The translations under genes were made by a program, and so were the position numbers. The notes beneath the pieces were generated by a model. That model saw nothing but the letters and a program-made list of their open reading frames with translations. It made no database searches and was not told where the DNA came from. A stretch of DNA of 64,000 bases, taken from assembly GCF_932274485.2 (NCBI RefSeq), contig NC_065885.2, positions 30,641,062 through 30,705,061 of the forward strand, given 5' to 3'. The stretch comes from Patella vulgata (Eukaryota > Mollusca > Gastropoda > Patellidae). Positions 38,601 to 48,478 of the stretch are shown piece after piece (within the stretch, counting starts at the first letter, position 1; every line of letters begins with the position of its first letter).

Positions 38601-41600
38601 CCTGTGTCCTCTCTTTATCTTACCAGAACAGCCATTTGTAAATAAACAGAAAATTCTTTTGAACAAAATTTCTAATCGTACCAAGCAAAACTGGAAATTG
38701 AATGTTTTGAAAAGAATAAATTTTGAAAAGAATACATTATTTAGTTGACTTAATAACACACATGAGATAAGCTGTACCTGACGAAACCTGACAGAGAGAT
38801 TAAGTTTATACAGTTAAAACTACTAAAGTTACTTAGTAGAAACCAAATTTTGCGCGTACATGTACTTTTATGGGCAAAAGAAGGACACATTTATTCAATA
38901 TTAATTGCTTCTGTCACCAGTATAGGCTGGGGACGTAAAAAGTCATTCATGTACCTTATTTTAGTGTCCAAATGATTTGTTTCTGCCATAACACCATTTG
39001 TTGTAGTTCCATTAACCTTTGTATCACCATTAACTATGGTTGAATTTTGTTGCTGAGGGAGTGGTTTCCCTTCTAACAATGCTATCAACTAAAATATACC
39101 AATTACAATCTTTTTGGCTATATGTGAACTCATCAAATGAAAAGTGGTATCAGGTGTTCTAGAAAGAGTAAGCATTTAGCATACTCAGCCAGTTTCACTC
39201 TTCCCATCAAGTAATTATAATATTATATTATTATGTAAACCTTAGGTTTAAAGTTTTGTCAACACTATACTTTTGGGATTGACAGGTTACATGTATGTGT
39301 GCCAAGACTTCTGTCTGAACATATCAAATCAATATGTACATGGGCAGACATAGGCTTTTTTGTCCCATCCAATGGACAAGACACACTTTCCCTGATAAGT
39401 GAGAACCGCTTAGCTTGAAATTTTGGACATTTTAGTCAAAAGGACAGTGCCCTATGCCTTGACTACACCTTCCCAAAAATCAAAAACTAATAAAGATTGA
39501 TGTAATATGTGGAATAATTATTACTGACACATAAAATACTGTCTGCGTTTGTGATACCCACTAATTAGTAAAATAAAGATTGCTTGATGAGAAGTCAAAC
39601 TAATATTCACTAATAGCAATAAATATATGTATGTACAACTTCTTTGAATCCAGTCAAATTGTGAAGTTTAATTTAGACATTCTTTGAATAAGATATAATC
39701 AATTAATTATTGATATTTTTATAACTTTTGAACGATTTAATTGCTGTAATGACGTACCTGTTGATTATCTTGTCCTATAGCTAGATCTACAGGTAATAAA
39801 CCATCAGTATGTCTTAGTAACTTATTACATCCTTCATTTAATAATAATAAAACTACATCTACATGGTGTCGATGTGTTGCCCACGATAAAGCCTAAAAAA
39901 TATAACACACACGCTGCACAATACGATTGGTTATATATTTAAACTTAATATCTTAAAGGTATATTGTCTTTTAGATATGAACTTAAATATTTATACATAA
40001 AATATTGCATGGATTTGTATATAAGTAAAAACATTATTATATACATTTAAGTTCATTTTCTATACATACCATTTATTGATGGAAGATCTAGACTTTTGAA
40101 TGAATGAAATAGTTTAACGTCCTACTTTTCTGCACCAACCGGGCTAATGAAGACGGGCAAACGCCATACTAAGGATTTAGGTTTTTCGTGACATCAGAAC
40201 AACTAGAAGCTTTTCCTTGCCAGGTCCTTCATCCTGCACCTTTGACAAGGGGAAAGCACACCGGAAAATTCAGGGGAACTTTCTCTGCCAACACTGGTAT
40301 AGAACCAAGGACATGCTGGTTAAGAAGTCAACGCCTTATTCATTGAGCCACCATGGCACCCTGTGGATTTTGAATATATCCAAAGATATTCTGTGTACAA
40401 AAGAATAAATAATACTAACTGTCCATCCACGAGAATCTTGTTTATTTATAGAAGCACCATGATTAAGGAGAAATTTTACAACTTCTATCTGACCCTCACG
40501 AGCAGCATATAATAATGGTGAGATATGATACCTGAAATATCAACTATATGTCATATTTCATGTCAAATAAACTTATAAATACCACATAAATATTAAAAGA
40601 TAACAGCCAAAGGATTTTGTAGCTTAGTCATCACTCATTAAGAACATTATAATAAAGTAGCAAGAAAGAGCAATTTAATCAAAAGAGGTCAACAAAGTAT
40701 GAATCCAAATATGACAGCTCAGTTGAAACTACATAACTCAGATATGACAGCTCATTTTAAACTATATACTATGCAGAATAAGAAAGCTATCTCAGGTGAG
40801 TAACATGAGTTCCATGTGTAGTTATTAAATATTCAAATCTACTTAAAAAACAATGACGCACCTATCATAATCATTAATATTAGCTCCTTTCTCAATCAAC
40901 AATCGAACACATTCAAATACACAGTCAGGATTATGATGTGATCCACAAGCTGCCATTAATACAGAATATTTATCTATAAAATACAATTTAAAACATTATG
41001 GTTTTGTTTAATAACAGTGCTTGTCCATGATAAACTAGGCTGAAATAATTATCAATGACTGCTATAGTTTTATATATGACGAATTAATATATGATAATAA
41101 TAATATAACAAAACAGCTCTTTTATTACTTATTTGATTGCTACAAATATTTTCCTAATTCAGTAAAGAATTATCTGGAGATTCTAAGTGACATGATAAGG
41201 AATATGATAAAGTAGATACTTGTTTGAAAGTTGGGGTTCGCTCCATTCACCAGAAGGAAAGCTACAAGATCTGGATTAGAGGAATTAGCTGCATACATCA
41301 ATGCTGTCCATCCTGACTGTAATACTGTATCTATTGGTATACCTGTAACATAATGGTATTCAATACAAATTACTTTTTCTCTGACTTACCTAATAACTCT
41401 AAATAATATTATCTAACCATTTTCAAAGTCATACAATTTGAAATTGTATCTTAAATCCTTATATATTGTATCGTTGGTATGTACAATGAATACATATAAG
41501 CTTAAAGCAGGTGAAATAAATTCAATAATACTAATATTTTGATAGTTCTGAAGTTAAAGCTTTGCTTCATCATCAATGCAGGTAAGGATTGTTTCATGTA

Positions 41601-43991
41601 AGTTTGATATAACAGCACCATAATAAATATTGCCATAAACTTTATTTCTGTATTAATAAATAATCATTTATAAACTATCAGTCTAGCTCATGTACTTATT
41701 GGATTGGTTAATATCTTCTTTTGATAGACAGGAACAAGGGGAGCATCGGTATTTTTCATAATAATTGACATCCCAAATGTGTCACTTATTGAGGTGACAT
41801 GATGATTCAAGCCAATGAAATGAAACTATATTCCTTTTTTGCAAAATGAAATGAAATGGGGTTTAACGTCCTACTGTTCTGCTCCGAACTGGGCTAATGA
41901 AGACGGCCTACTCCTATATCGAATTTCAACTGTCAAGGGATCTTTTACATGCACGCCAATGTGTACTCGGGACAACGGTTTTTGCGTAACATCCGAATGA
42001 CTAGACAGCTGTGCTATGATAAAGTGAAAATCTACACAAAATGATATTAGAATTAACAATATCTGTACAGGTTACCTTGTTTTAAACACTCAACAAGTTT
42101 ATTCATATCTCTTTTCATAGCAGCTGCTCGAAAGTCCTCTAATGTAAACTTAAATTTTATTTTACTGCTCTCTTGTGGAGATTTTGGCTGGTGAAGTTGT
42201 TTATCATTCTGTAAGAAAAATTATATAATTTGAGTTTCATTATAATTCTATCCCCATCTCTTTTGAGCAAAAGATAGATACTTCATGATGAATTGAAAAT
42301 GGAAGAACTTCAACAAAGACTTGTTTCAGAAAATAAATTAAAGAGAAGACAGAGGAAGAAATTTGAGACAACAGCAGGGACATTTTTTAAAATATGGGAA
42401 CAGTATCAAAGTGTATCTTCATATTTTTAAGTTATATTTTTAAAATTTATTAAAATAAAGCCTTAAAATAGATGGTATCTATAAACAGTCCTACCTTGTT
42501 AAAGAATAGTCCTATTAATACTATAATTCACTATTACCAGTTGAGAAATTGGCAAAAATATCATTTTCAATTTTTTAAATTCAAGCGTTTGAAGATAGCT
42601 ATTCCATGGGGGGAATAGAAAAACAAGGGAGGTAATTGTGTTATTATTTCCGGGGTCAAAGGATTTTTAAGTGGGAGAAGAATACCTATGATCGTATAAT
42701 AGTGAATTGACAACCTATTGAGCAAAAGACATAGAAATAATTATGTTTTGACTTTCTTAGAAAATATGAAATTATCGCTTTAAAGGATATGGGTCGTTTG
42801 GTAGCGGTGTAAGGATGTGTTTGTGTATGGGGATTATTATTTGTTAATGACATTGTTATCGAATTTGTTATATTTATGAAATTGTTACTGATTATTTATT
42901 GAATTTGTTATACTTATGAAATTGTTATTTATTGAATAAAATGATTTACTTTGTTGTTTATTATTGAACGGACCAGCTCCAGCATGGAGAAATGATGATA
43001 AAGCAGAACTATTTCAGAATACTTTCTGTGTCCCGATAGTACTACCTTAACCAACGTATTTCTACAACCCAAAATTAAACTAAGTTGTGTGGACGACTCC
43101 ACCAAAGGGCGTGGACGACTCCACCCGATTTTTCGTGTCAACGACTTTGCTTGTGGACGACTTGACTGGCATTACAGTGAATGATTGATAAGGCATAAGG
43201 ATTATTTTTTTATGGACTTATATGAAGTACCTATAATAATTGCGAGATAAATCGATATTTTAAAACTGTAGACTATCAATTATCGATCTTGAAATCACTT
43301 TACCGACTACTATCGGTAACACAGGAGCGTAATTGAAAATGTCACCCACAGACTGTTGATTAAAAAAAAATTCAGACCGGAACCGGATACACTGGGCAAA
43401 ACAGGCAATGCTTGCGCATGTCAACTTACCAAATCTCGACCAAACGAGATCACGTAACAATCAAAAATAATTCTACACACCAAATCTCGCCAAAGCGAGA
43501 TTACGCGCCTCATAATAGAACTATTTCTATGACGCGTCTAATCACTGACGTCACATATTTTTTTACGTCAATGAAAATAATTCTCACACTTTTTTGTTGT
43601 TTTTTATACAATTTAGATCTAAATAAAAATCAATTTGGAAAAACTAAATTAATTAATTGCGATGGTTTTATATTTGACAATAATCAGCTTCGCTCTACTC
43701 AGGCAATGCCTGTTACATATCAATTTCATATAATTTAAAAAGTGGGCATTGTGCCCGAAGGGGAACAACTCCATTTATAAAACAGAAACTTTGTTTGGGC
43801 TTTGCATTCTATTACATTGAAGGTTTCCAATTTCAAATCTGTACCTTATTTTGTTTGGTATTATTATGCTTTGGCAGTCCAACAACAGGGGCTGACAAAT
43901 GTGTATTGACATCGCCCAACTCGTCACAATCAAGGATAAATCCATCATCAAAATCGTCGTATTCCTCGCCTGCAGGAACAAAATCTGCCAT
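35621..43991 (-). CDS. ASZ1: Ankyrin, SAM and basic leucine zipper protein 1 (GASZ)
   Basis: Germ-granule scaffold that, in vertebrates, sits on the mitochondrial outer membrane at intermitochondrial cement and supports piRNA biogenesis. Twelve minus-strand exons with continuous phase: 43845-43991, 42076-42208, 41220-41342, 40862-40973, 40420-40531, 39758-39892, 38955-39088, 38187-38541, 37349-37464, 36663-36783, 36255-36359 and 35621-35797, giving 589 residues (human 475). The N-terminus is acidic (MADFVPAGEEYDDFDDGF). Ankyrin repeats cover roughly residues 75-265, for example GWTALMYAANSSNPDLVAFL and PLLYAAREGQIEVVKFLLNH. A polar Asn/Thr-rich linker follows. The SAM domain is about 376-438 (FGELELFLSGLGFKDFNNIF). 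A C-terminal hydrophobic helix (about 554-572, IIPVVVLVSTVGLLVW) has basic flanks, like the mitochondrial tail anchor of the family. The extra length is mainly linker. Head-to-head with NDUFA12. Confidence 0.95.
40108..40368 (-). mobile_element. SINE family B copy in an ASZ1 intron
   Basis: Reverse-orientation copy beginning AATGAAATAGTTTAACGTCC, with GGGCTAATGAAGACGGGC and the head region ending near GAGCCACCATGGCACCC. A central segment of the body is deleted. It lies between ASZ1 exons 5 and 6. Confidence 0.82.
41847..42018 (-). mobile_element. SINE family B copy, head missing, in an ASZ1 intron
   Basis: Starts AATGAAATGAAATGGGGTTT and keeps the 3' half of the SINE, up to CATCCGAATGACTAGACAGC. 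The tRNA-like head is absent, as expected of a 5'-truncated insertion. It lies between ASZ1 exons 2 and 3. Confidence 0.85.
43428..43505. repeat. Paired direct repeat with internal palindromes
   Basis: Two 27-base units, ACCAAATCTCG-acc-AAACGAGATCACG at 43428-43454 and ACCAAATCTCG-cc-AAAGCGAGATTACG at 43479-43505. Each contains an inverted TCTCG...CGAGA pair able to form a small hairpin. They lie in ASZ1 intron 1, about 490-560 bases from the ASZ1 start. The function is unknown. Confidence 0.7.
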
Positions 43992-44260
43992 GTTTTCTTG
44001 TGGTAATATCAGATTTTGACCTTAGGTTTCGTTAGAGCGAAACGAAATTTAATCCATAACCCATCAGAACTAATTTTTATGGTCATCATATTTTAAAATA
44101 GTTTAATCTGTATCATTCATAGACAAACTTAGACATAACTGAAAATAAATAGGAAATAATAATAACCAATTTCTCGATTATCTTTAAAACAACATTTACG
44201 TCTTCCGTGTAATGTAATGACCTTGACAAAATTTTGTAAAATCATTACTTGCTCTGAAAA
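43992..44260. promoter_or_regulatory. Putative bidirectional ASZ1/NDUFA12 promoter
   Basis: Only 269 bases separate the ASZ1 start codon (minus) from the NDUFA12 start codon (plus). Both promoters and both 5' UTRs must therefore overlap or abut here, unless distal 5' UTR exons exist. I see no TATA box at a convincing position and no CpG-rich block; the spacer is AT-rich. Shared control is inferred from arrangement alone. Confidence 0.6.
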
Positions 44261-47075
44261 ATGTCGAAGTACTTGGAAAAGTTTAGCCGAATGCGAACAA
44301 TAATTGCAGATAATGGGGGATTAATCAACTCGATTAAAACTATTTACAGGTTACAAAATTGTTTTAGATTATTACCATTATAGAAAGTCAGTCACATCTG
44401 AAGCAAATCCATCACTGACACTTCTTTTGCAGACGCTTGAGTCTTGACTGTAACATTAGCCCATTAGGACTAGGCTACCGGTACCGGATAGCATAGGCTA
44501 TATATCAGTATACTGTGTTTAACGCTACAATTGATACAGTTTAAGACTCCTTACGCAAGTTTATAAATAAGTTCAAATGCACAATTGTCAACGCATATCA
44601 TTACAGTTTGTATTGAAATAAGTAATTCTATCACAAATAGTGAAGACTGGAACACTAAAATAGTTACCAAACAGTTTTACTTTGTGGTAATGCGTTCTAC
44701 ATTTTCAAAGCGATGTTTCTTATGTGAAAGCCGCCATGACACCGGCCAGTTGAAATAAGTTCGGTAGGCGAGAAATTTCGCATAGCAGTTGGCTTTCATA
44801 TCATATAATTATATGTTAAGCTGTGTGCAGTACAGTTTTTGGTCAGTTTATGTGTAAATTAAGGGAGCTCAGTAACCTTTTTGTAGTCATTTGACTAAAA
44901 CACTTGCGCAAAGGAACTCTGTATGACGAGCCACTACTGTGACTGGAGTAAGGCGGAAGACATCAGTAGTGGAACCATTTCTACCGGTACCGTAGTATTA
45001 GTAGACTGGTGGTAATTTTTTAAGTCAGATGTGGTAGCTAGTTAGGGCCATTATACAGTGCCATCATTTGAAACGCATTCACTTCTCTCCGATTTATCAT
45101 ATGGTAAATTTCTTGAACTTTTGGGTTATCTAAAGAGAAAATAATTGATTAGATTCTTTGGTACCGTACACAAATATCACAGCACAAATGACAAAGTGGT
45201 TATTTATTGACAGAGATGAACTTATCGTTGCATTGAGTGGTGTAGTTTCTTTAGGAACTGTCTCTGATCAGACGATGTCCGCTGACAGCTCCTATCCCTT
45301 CCTATATAGCTGCAATATGAAAATACCGCTCATATCCACCTCTAGTCTAAGGTTATTTTGGAATCCTTATCGACTATTTTTCACCGTGGTTCATCTTTGT
45401 TTTTCAAAGGAATCATTTCTTGCCATGGCTGACACATTTATAATTATTCAACACTATTTTCAAGTAGAATTTTGTGATTAAAAACATACACAAAATACAT
45501 TTGAACTGATCAGCCATGACGAGACCCGAACATGCGCAGACCGCATGTTTATTTAATCGGTAAATTGTACTTGAAAATAGTGTTGAATTTTTATAAATTT
45601 GTGTCAGATATGTTGAGAAATGATTCCTTTTGCAAGAAATAAAGAATCACAGTGAAAAATAGAAGGTAAGGGTTCCAAAATCGCCTTGAGAACAGAGGTG
45701 GGGAAGAGCGGTATTTTACCGTATTTTCATATTGCTGCTATATAGGAAGGGATAGGAACTGTTAGCGGACATCGTCCGGTCAAAGACAGTTCCTAAAAGA
45801 ACCAAGAGTGGTGTTACTTGTTTCGTCCTATTGAGCTTAAATTCCTAGTGTTTATATTATGTATTCGCATCTTCTGTCTGCCTGCCGCGCAGCCCGCAAT
45901 AAAATTAACATTGGCTAATAGCATGCATGATCTATCAATGAACAGATGAACCATTAGCTTAGAGCCTACATGTTGTTGTATATTTTAGATATAACTCCAA
46001 TTCAGTTTTATTCTTAAACATCAATATATTTTATTTGTAGAACTGATGAATTAAAATCAGGACGATTGGTTGGTGAAGATGGTTTTGGTAACAAGTATTA
46101 TGAAAACAAATCATATTTTATGGGTAAGAATATTATGAAATCTTTGCATTGCATTTTGAAAAGTACATAATTATGAGTAAGGAATATGAAGGATTTTACA
46201 TTATTTATATTAATGTAGAGACCTTGAGTATCTGTAGGTTATACTGTACTTGTTTTATGTGAATGGGATTGAGAAATTGTATGTGAATGAGATTGAGAAA
46301 CTTTACTGTTCAAGTTTAGCAGACCACTGAGAATGCCAAGACACTGAATGGCTTATTCATTTCATTGTAAGTAATTTAATCTACACATCATTTTGATTTC
46401 AGGTCGTAGTCGATGGGTAGATTATTCACTAGAAGTTAATTTGGATTATGATGGAAGTCAGGTTCCACCAGAATGGTAAGTGTTTAAAATCATCAAAAGT
46501 TTAGACAAGATGTGAGGGATCAGTTATATCATTAATAAGGAGAGAATTCCTTTCATTCATAAGGCAAGCATACATGGAATACCCGATTTGGAGTTTATAT
46601 ATGAAGTAGATAAAACAAATCCACTCATTCATGGCTAAAATCTAGACAATCTGTAAGGAAACCTGTTTTTAAAAAAAAAAAACTGTTCTAAATGAAGTTA
46701 TTTTGGACCATCTTTCGGTTTAGGCATATTTATCCATAAATGTATTGTGAAATTAATTGTCAGGTTATTTGCAGGCTTACTTTAGTTATATATTTTTGTT
46801 TTGACAGTAAGTCAGGCATTTCAATGAATTCAAATCTGCTTACTTACAAGGTACAATACATGTAATTACAAATTACAATATAGTTCTAGTATAATTTCTT
46901 TTTCAGGCACAGATGGTTACACTATATCGCTGATGAGCCCCCAACAGAAGCTCAGCTGGTAAAAAGAAAATGGATGATAAATCACAGTGAAAACCCTACT
47001 GGTACTGATAAAATATATGTTCCTTACAGTACAGTTAAACCTAAAGTACAGGCCTGGAGTCCACCATCTAAATAA
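44261..47075 (+). CDS. NDUFA12: NADH:ubiquinone oxidoreductase subunit A12 (B17.2)
   Basis: Accessory subunit of mitochondrial complex I, on the matrix arm. Four plus-strand exons with GT-AG borders and continuous phase: 44261-44349, 46041-46123, 46403-46475 and 46907-47075, giving 137 residues (human 145). The start MSKYLEKFSRMRTII fits an N-terminal helix. The family core follows: LVGEDGFGNKYYENKSYFMG, then RSRWVDYSLEVN, the invariant-looking VPPEWHRWLHYIADEPP, and the C-terminal YVPYSTVKPKVQAWSPP. The exon 1 donor is GTTACA, less standard than the others (GTAAGA, GTAAGT), but phase and homology support it. Intron 1 carries a 562-bp fold-back element. Head-to-head with ASZ1 and tail-to-tail with ALG12. 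Identity is secure. Confidence 0.96.
45244..45805. mobile_element. Fold-back DNA element with 9-bp target duplication
   Basis: Two inverted arms of about 235 bp (45244-45475 and about 45562-45805) enclose a spacer of about 85 bp. The left arm contains TTTAGGAACTGTCTCTGATC and CCTATCCCTTCCTATATAGC; the right arm holds close complements of both. A perfect 9-base direct repeat GAGTGGTGT flanks it (45235-45243 and 45806-45814). Very long inverted ends with a 9-bp duplication are typical of Mutator-like (MULE) elements. No transposase is encoded. It lies in NDUFA12 intron 1. Confidence 0.92.
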
Positions 47076-47212
47076 TTCTATTTGTGTTGTGTAGTAGAAT
47101 ATAAGAATGAACTAATATAAGACATTATTTCACCATGTACAGTGTATATGGTGTGATTTATAAGTATTTATGGAGAGACATTTAGAGCCTTTAAGATTGT
47201 TATCTTGTAAAT

Positions 47213-47218
47213 AATAAA
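47213..47218 (+). terminator. NDUFA12 polyadenylation signal
   Basis: AATAAA 138 bases after the NDUFA12 stop codon, followed by a TGT/TTG-rich stretch (GTCTGTTGTATTC) that suits a downstream element. This is the first good hexamer after the stop. Confidence 0.7.
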
Positions 47219-47280
47219 AGTCTGTTGTATTCTTTAATCGATTAAAATGGACAAACTTCAACTATATATTTTTTTTTTAA

Positions 47281-48152
47281 TTTTTATACACCCACATTTT
47301 CATGTGGACGTATATTGTCGTCGCCCATGTCCGTCCGTCCACAATTGTTTGTGGACACTCTACAGGTCATAATTTTAATCCAATTTCAACGAAACTTGAA
47401 ATATAGGTTTATCTCCCTAAGATCTCGGTTCCTATCGATATTGGCATGTATCGGACTGTAACTTCATGGATTATGGCCCCCGATTGTATGAAAAATCACG
47501 TTTTTAACTTGTGGACCCTATAGAGGTCACAATTTTTATTGGATTTTGATGAGAGTTGAAATACATGTTTATAACCCAAAGATCACGTTTTTAGCTTGCC
47601 GTCCATGTAGAGGTCACGATTTTTATCCGATTTAAAAAAAACGTGATATATCACCATTACACACTAAGATCTTGGTTCCTTTTGAGATTCGCGTATATCC
47701 AAACGTAACTTCCTGGATTATGGCTCCTGATTGTTCGAAAAATCGCATTTTTAGCTTGCAGATTCTCTAGAGGTCACAATTTTTTTTTCAGATTTTAAAA
47801 AACGTTTAAATATTTCAGCAATTCCACCATAATGAGGGTTGAATTCGAATTTCGGGAAAATTGAAATGAAACTGCCCGACAAAATGGTCACTTTTTGTAT
47901 GCAAATTGTGTAAAAGTATGCAATACGAAGGTTGTGGACCCTCTTGAGGTCACAATTTTTATCTGATTCTGATGAAACTTAAAACATATCTTTATATCCC
48001 AAAGATCTCAGTCCTTTTTGATATTTACGCATTTCAGAGCATAACTTTCTGGATTATTGCCCCTGATTGTACAAAAAATCCTGTTTGTTTTTAGCTTGTT
48101 CTCTATCCATCTCTTGCAAAATGTGGGCGTATCCTGCCTGGCAGCCGCTGGT
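47281..48152 (+). repeat. Dispersed repeat, apparently full-length copy
   Basis: The most complete copy of the family. It starts TTTTTATACACCCACATTTT, passes through TTGTCGTCGCCCATGTCCG, then about five diverged units of roughly 160 bases ('AGGTCACAATTTTTAT', 'AAGATCTCGGTTCCT', 'GGATTATGGCCCC'). It ends AAAATGTGGGCGTATCCTGC then CTGGCAGCCGCTGG. The outer TACACCCACATTTT and AAAATGTGGGCGTA are an imperfect inverted pair. It fills the NDUFA12-ALG12 tail-to-tail gap. Confidence 0.85.
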
Positions 48153-48478
48153 TTTTAAACATTATAGATGTTGATGGCTAAAGGGGTCTTTTCAGAGATA
48201 TACCCATGGTACTCCTGTTTACTCAAAGGAAAAATTTGGAAATTAAATTTTTCTAAAAGTGTGCAAATGTATATACAAGCTATAAAATGAATATACAAAA
48301 ATTAAGTGTTTACTTAGTGAAACTTCATTTAAACTCCAGTACATTACAAGCCAATCATCCAACTCAGACTGACAAACCCATTTTAATAGTCCTATGTTTT
48401 CTCTTCCTTTGATGAGAATTTTACTCATGCCACTGCTTTTACAAAAAACAAAAATCCATTTACAATACATTTGATTTA

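Noticed and set aside
45158-45481. Plus-strand open frame of 107 residues
   Set aside because: Most of it runs through the left arm of the fold-back element and the frame ends in the spacer; it lies within NDUFA12 intron 1.
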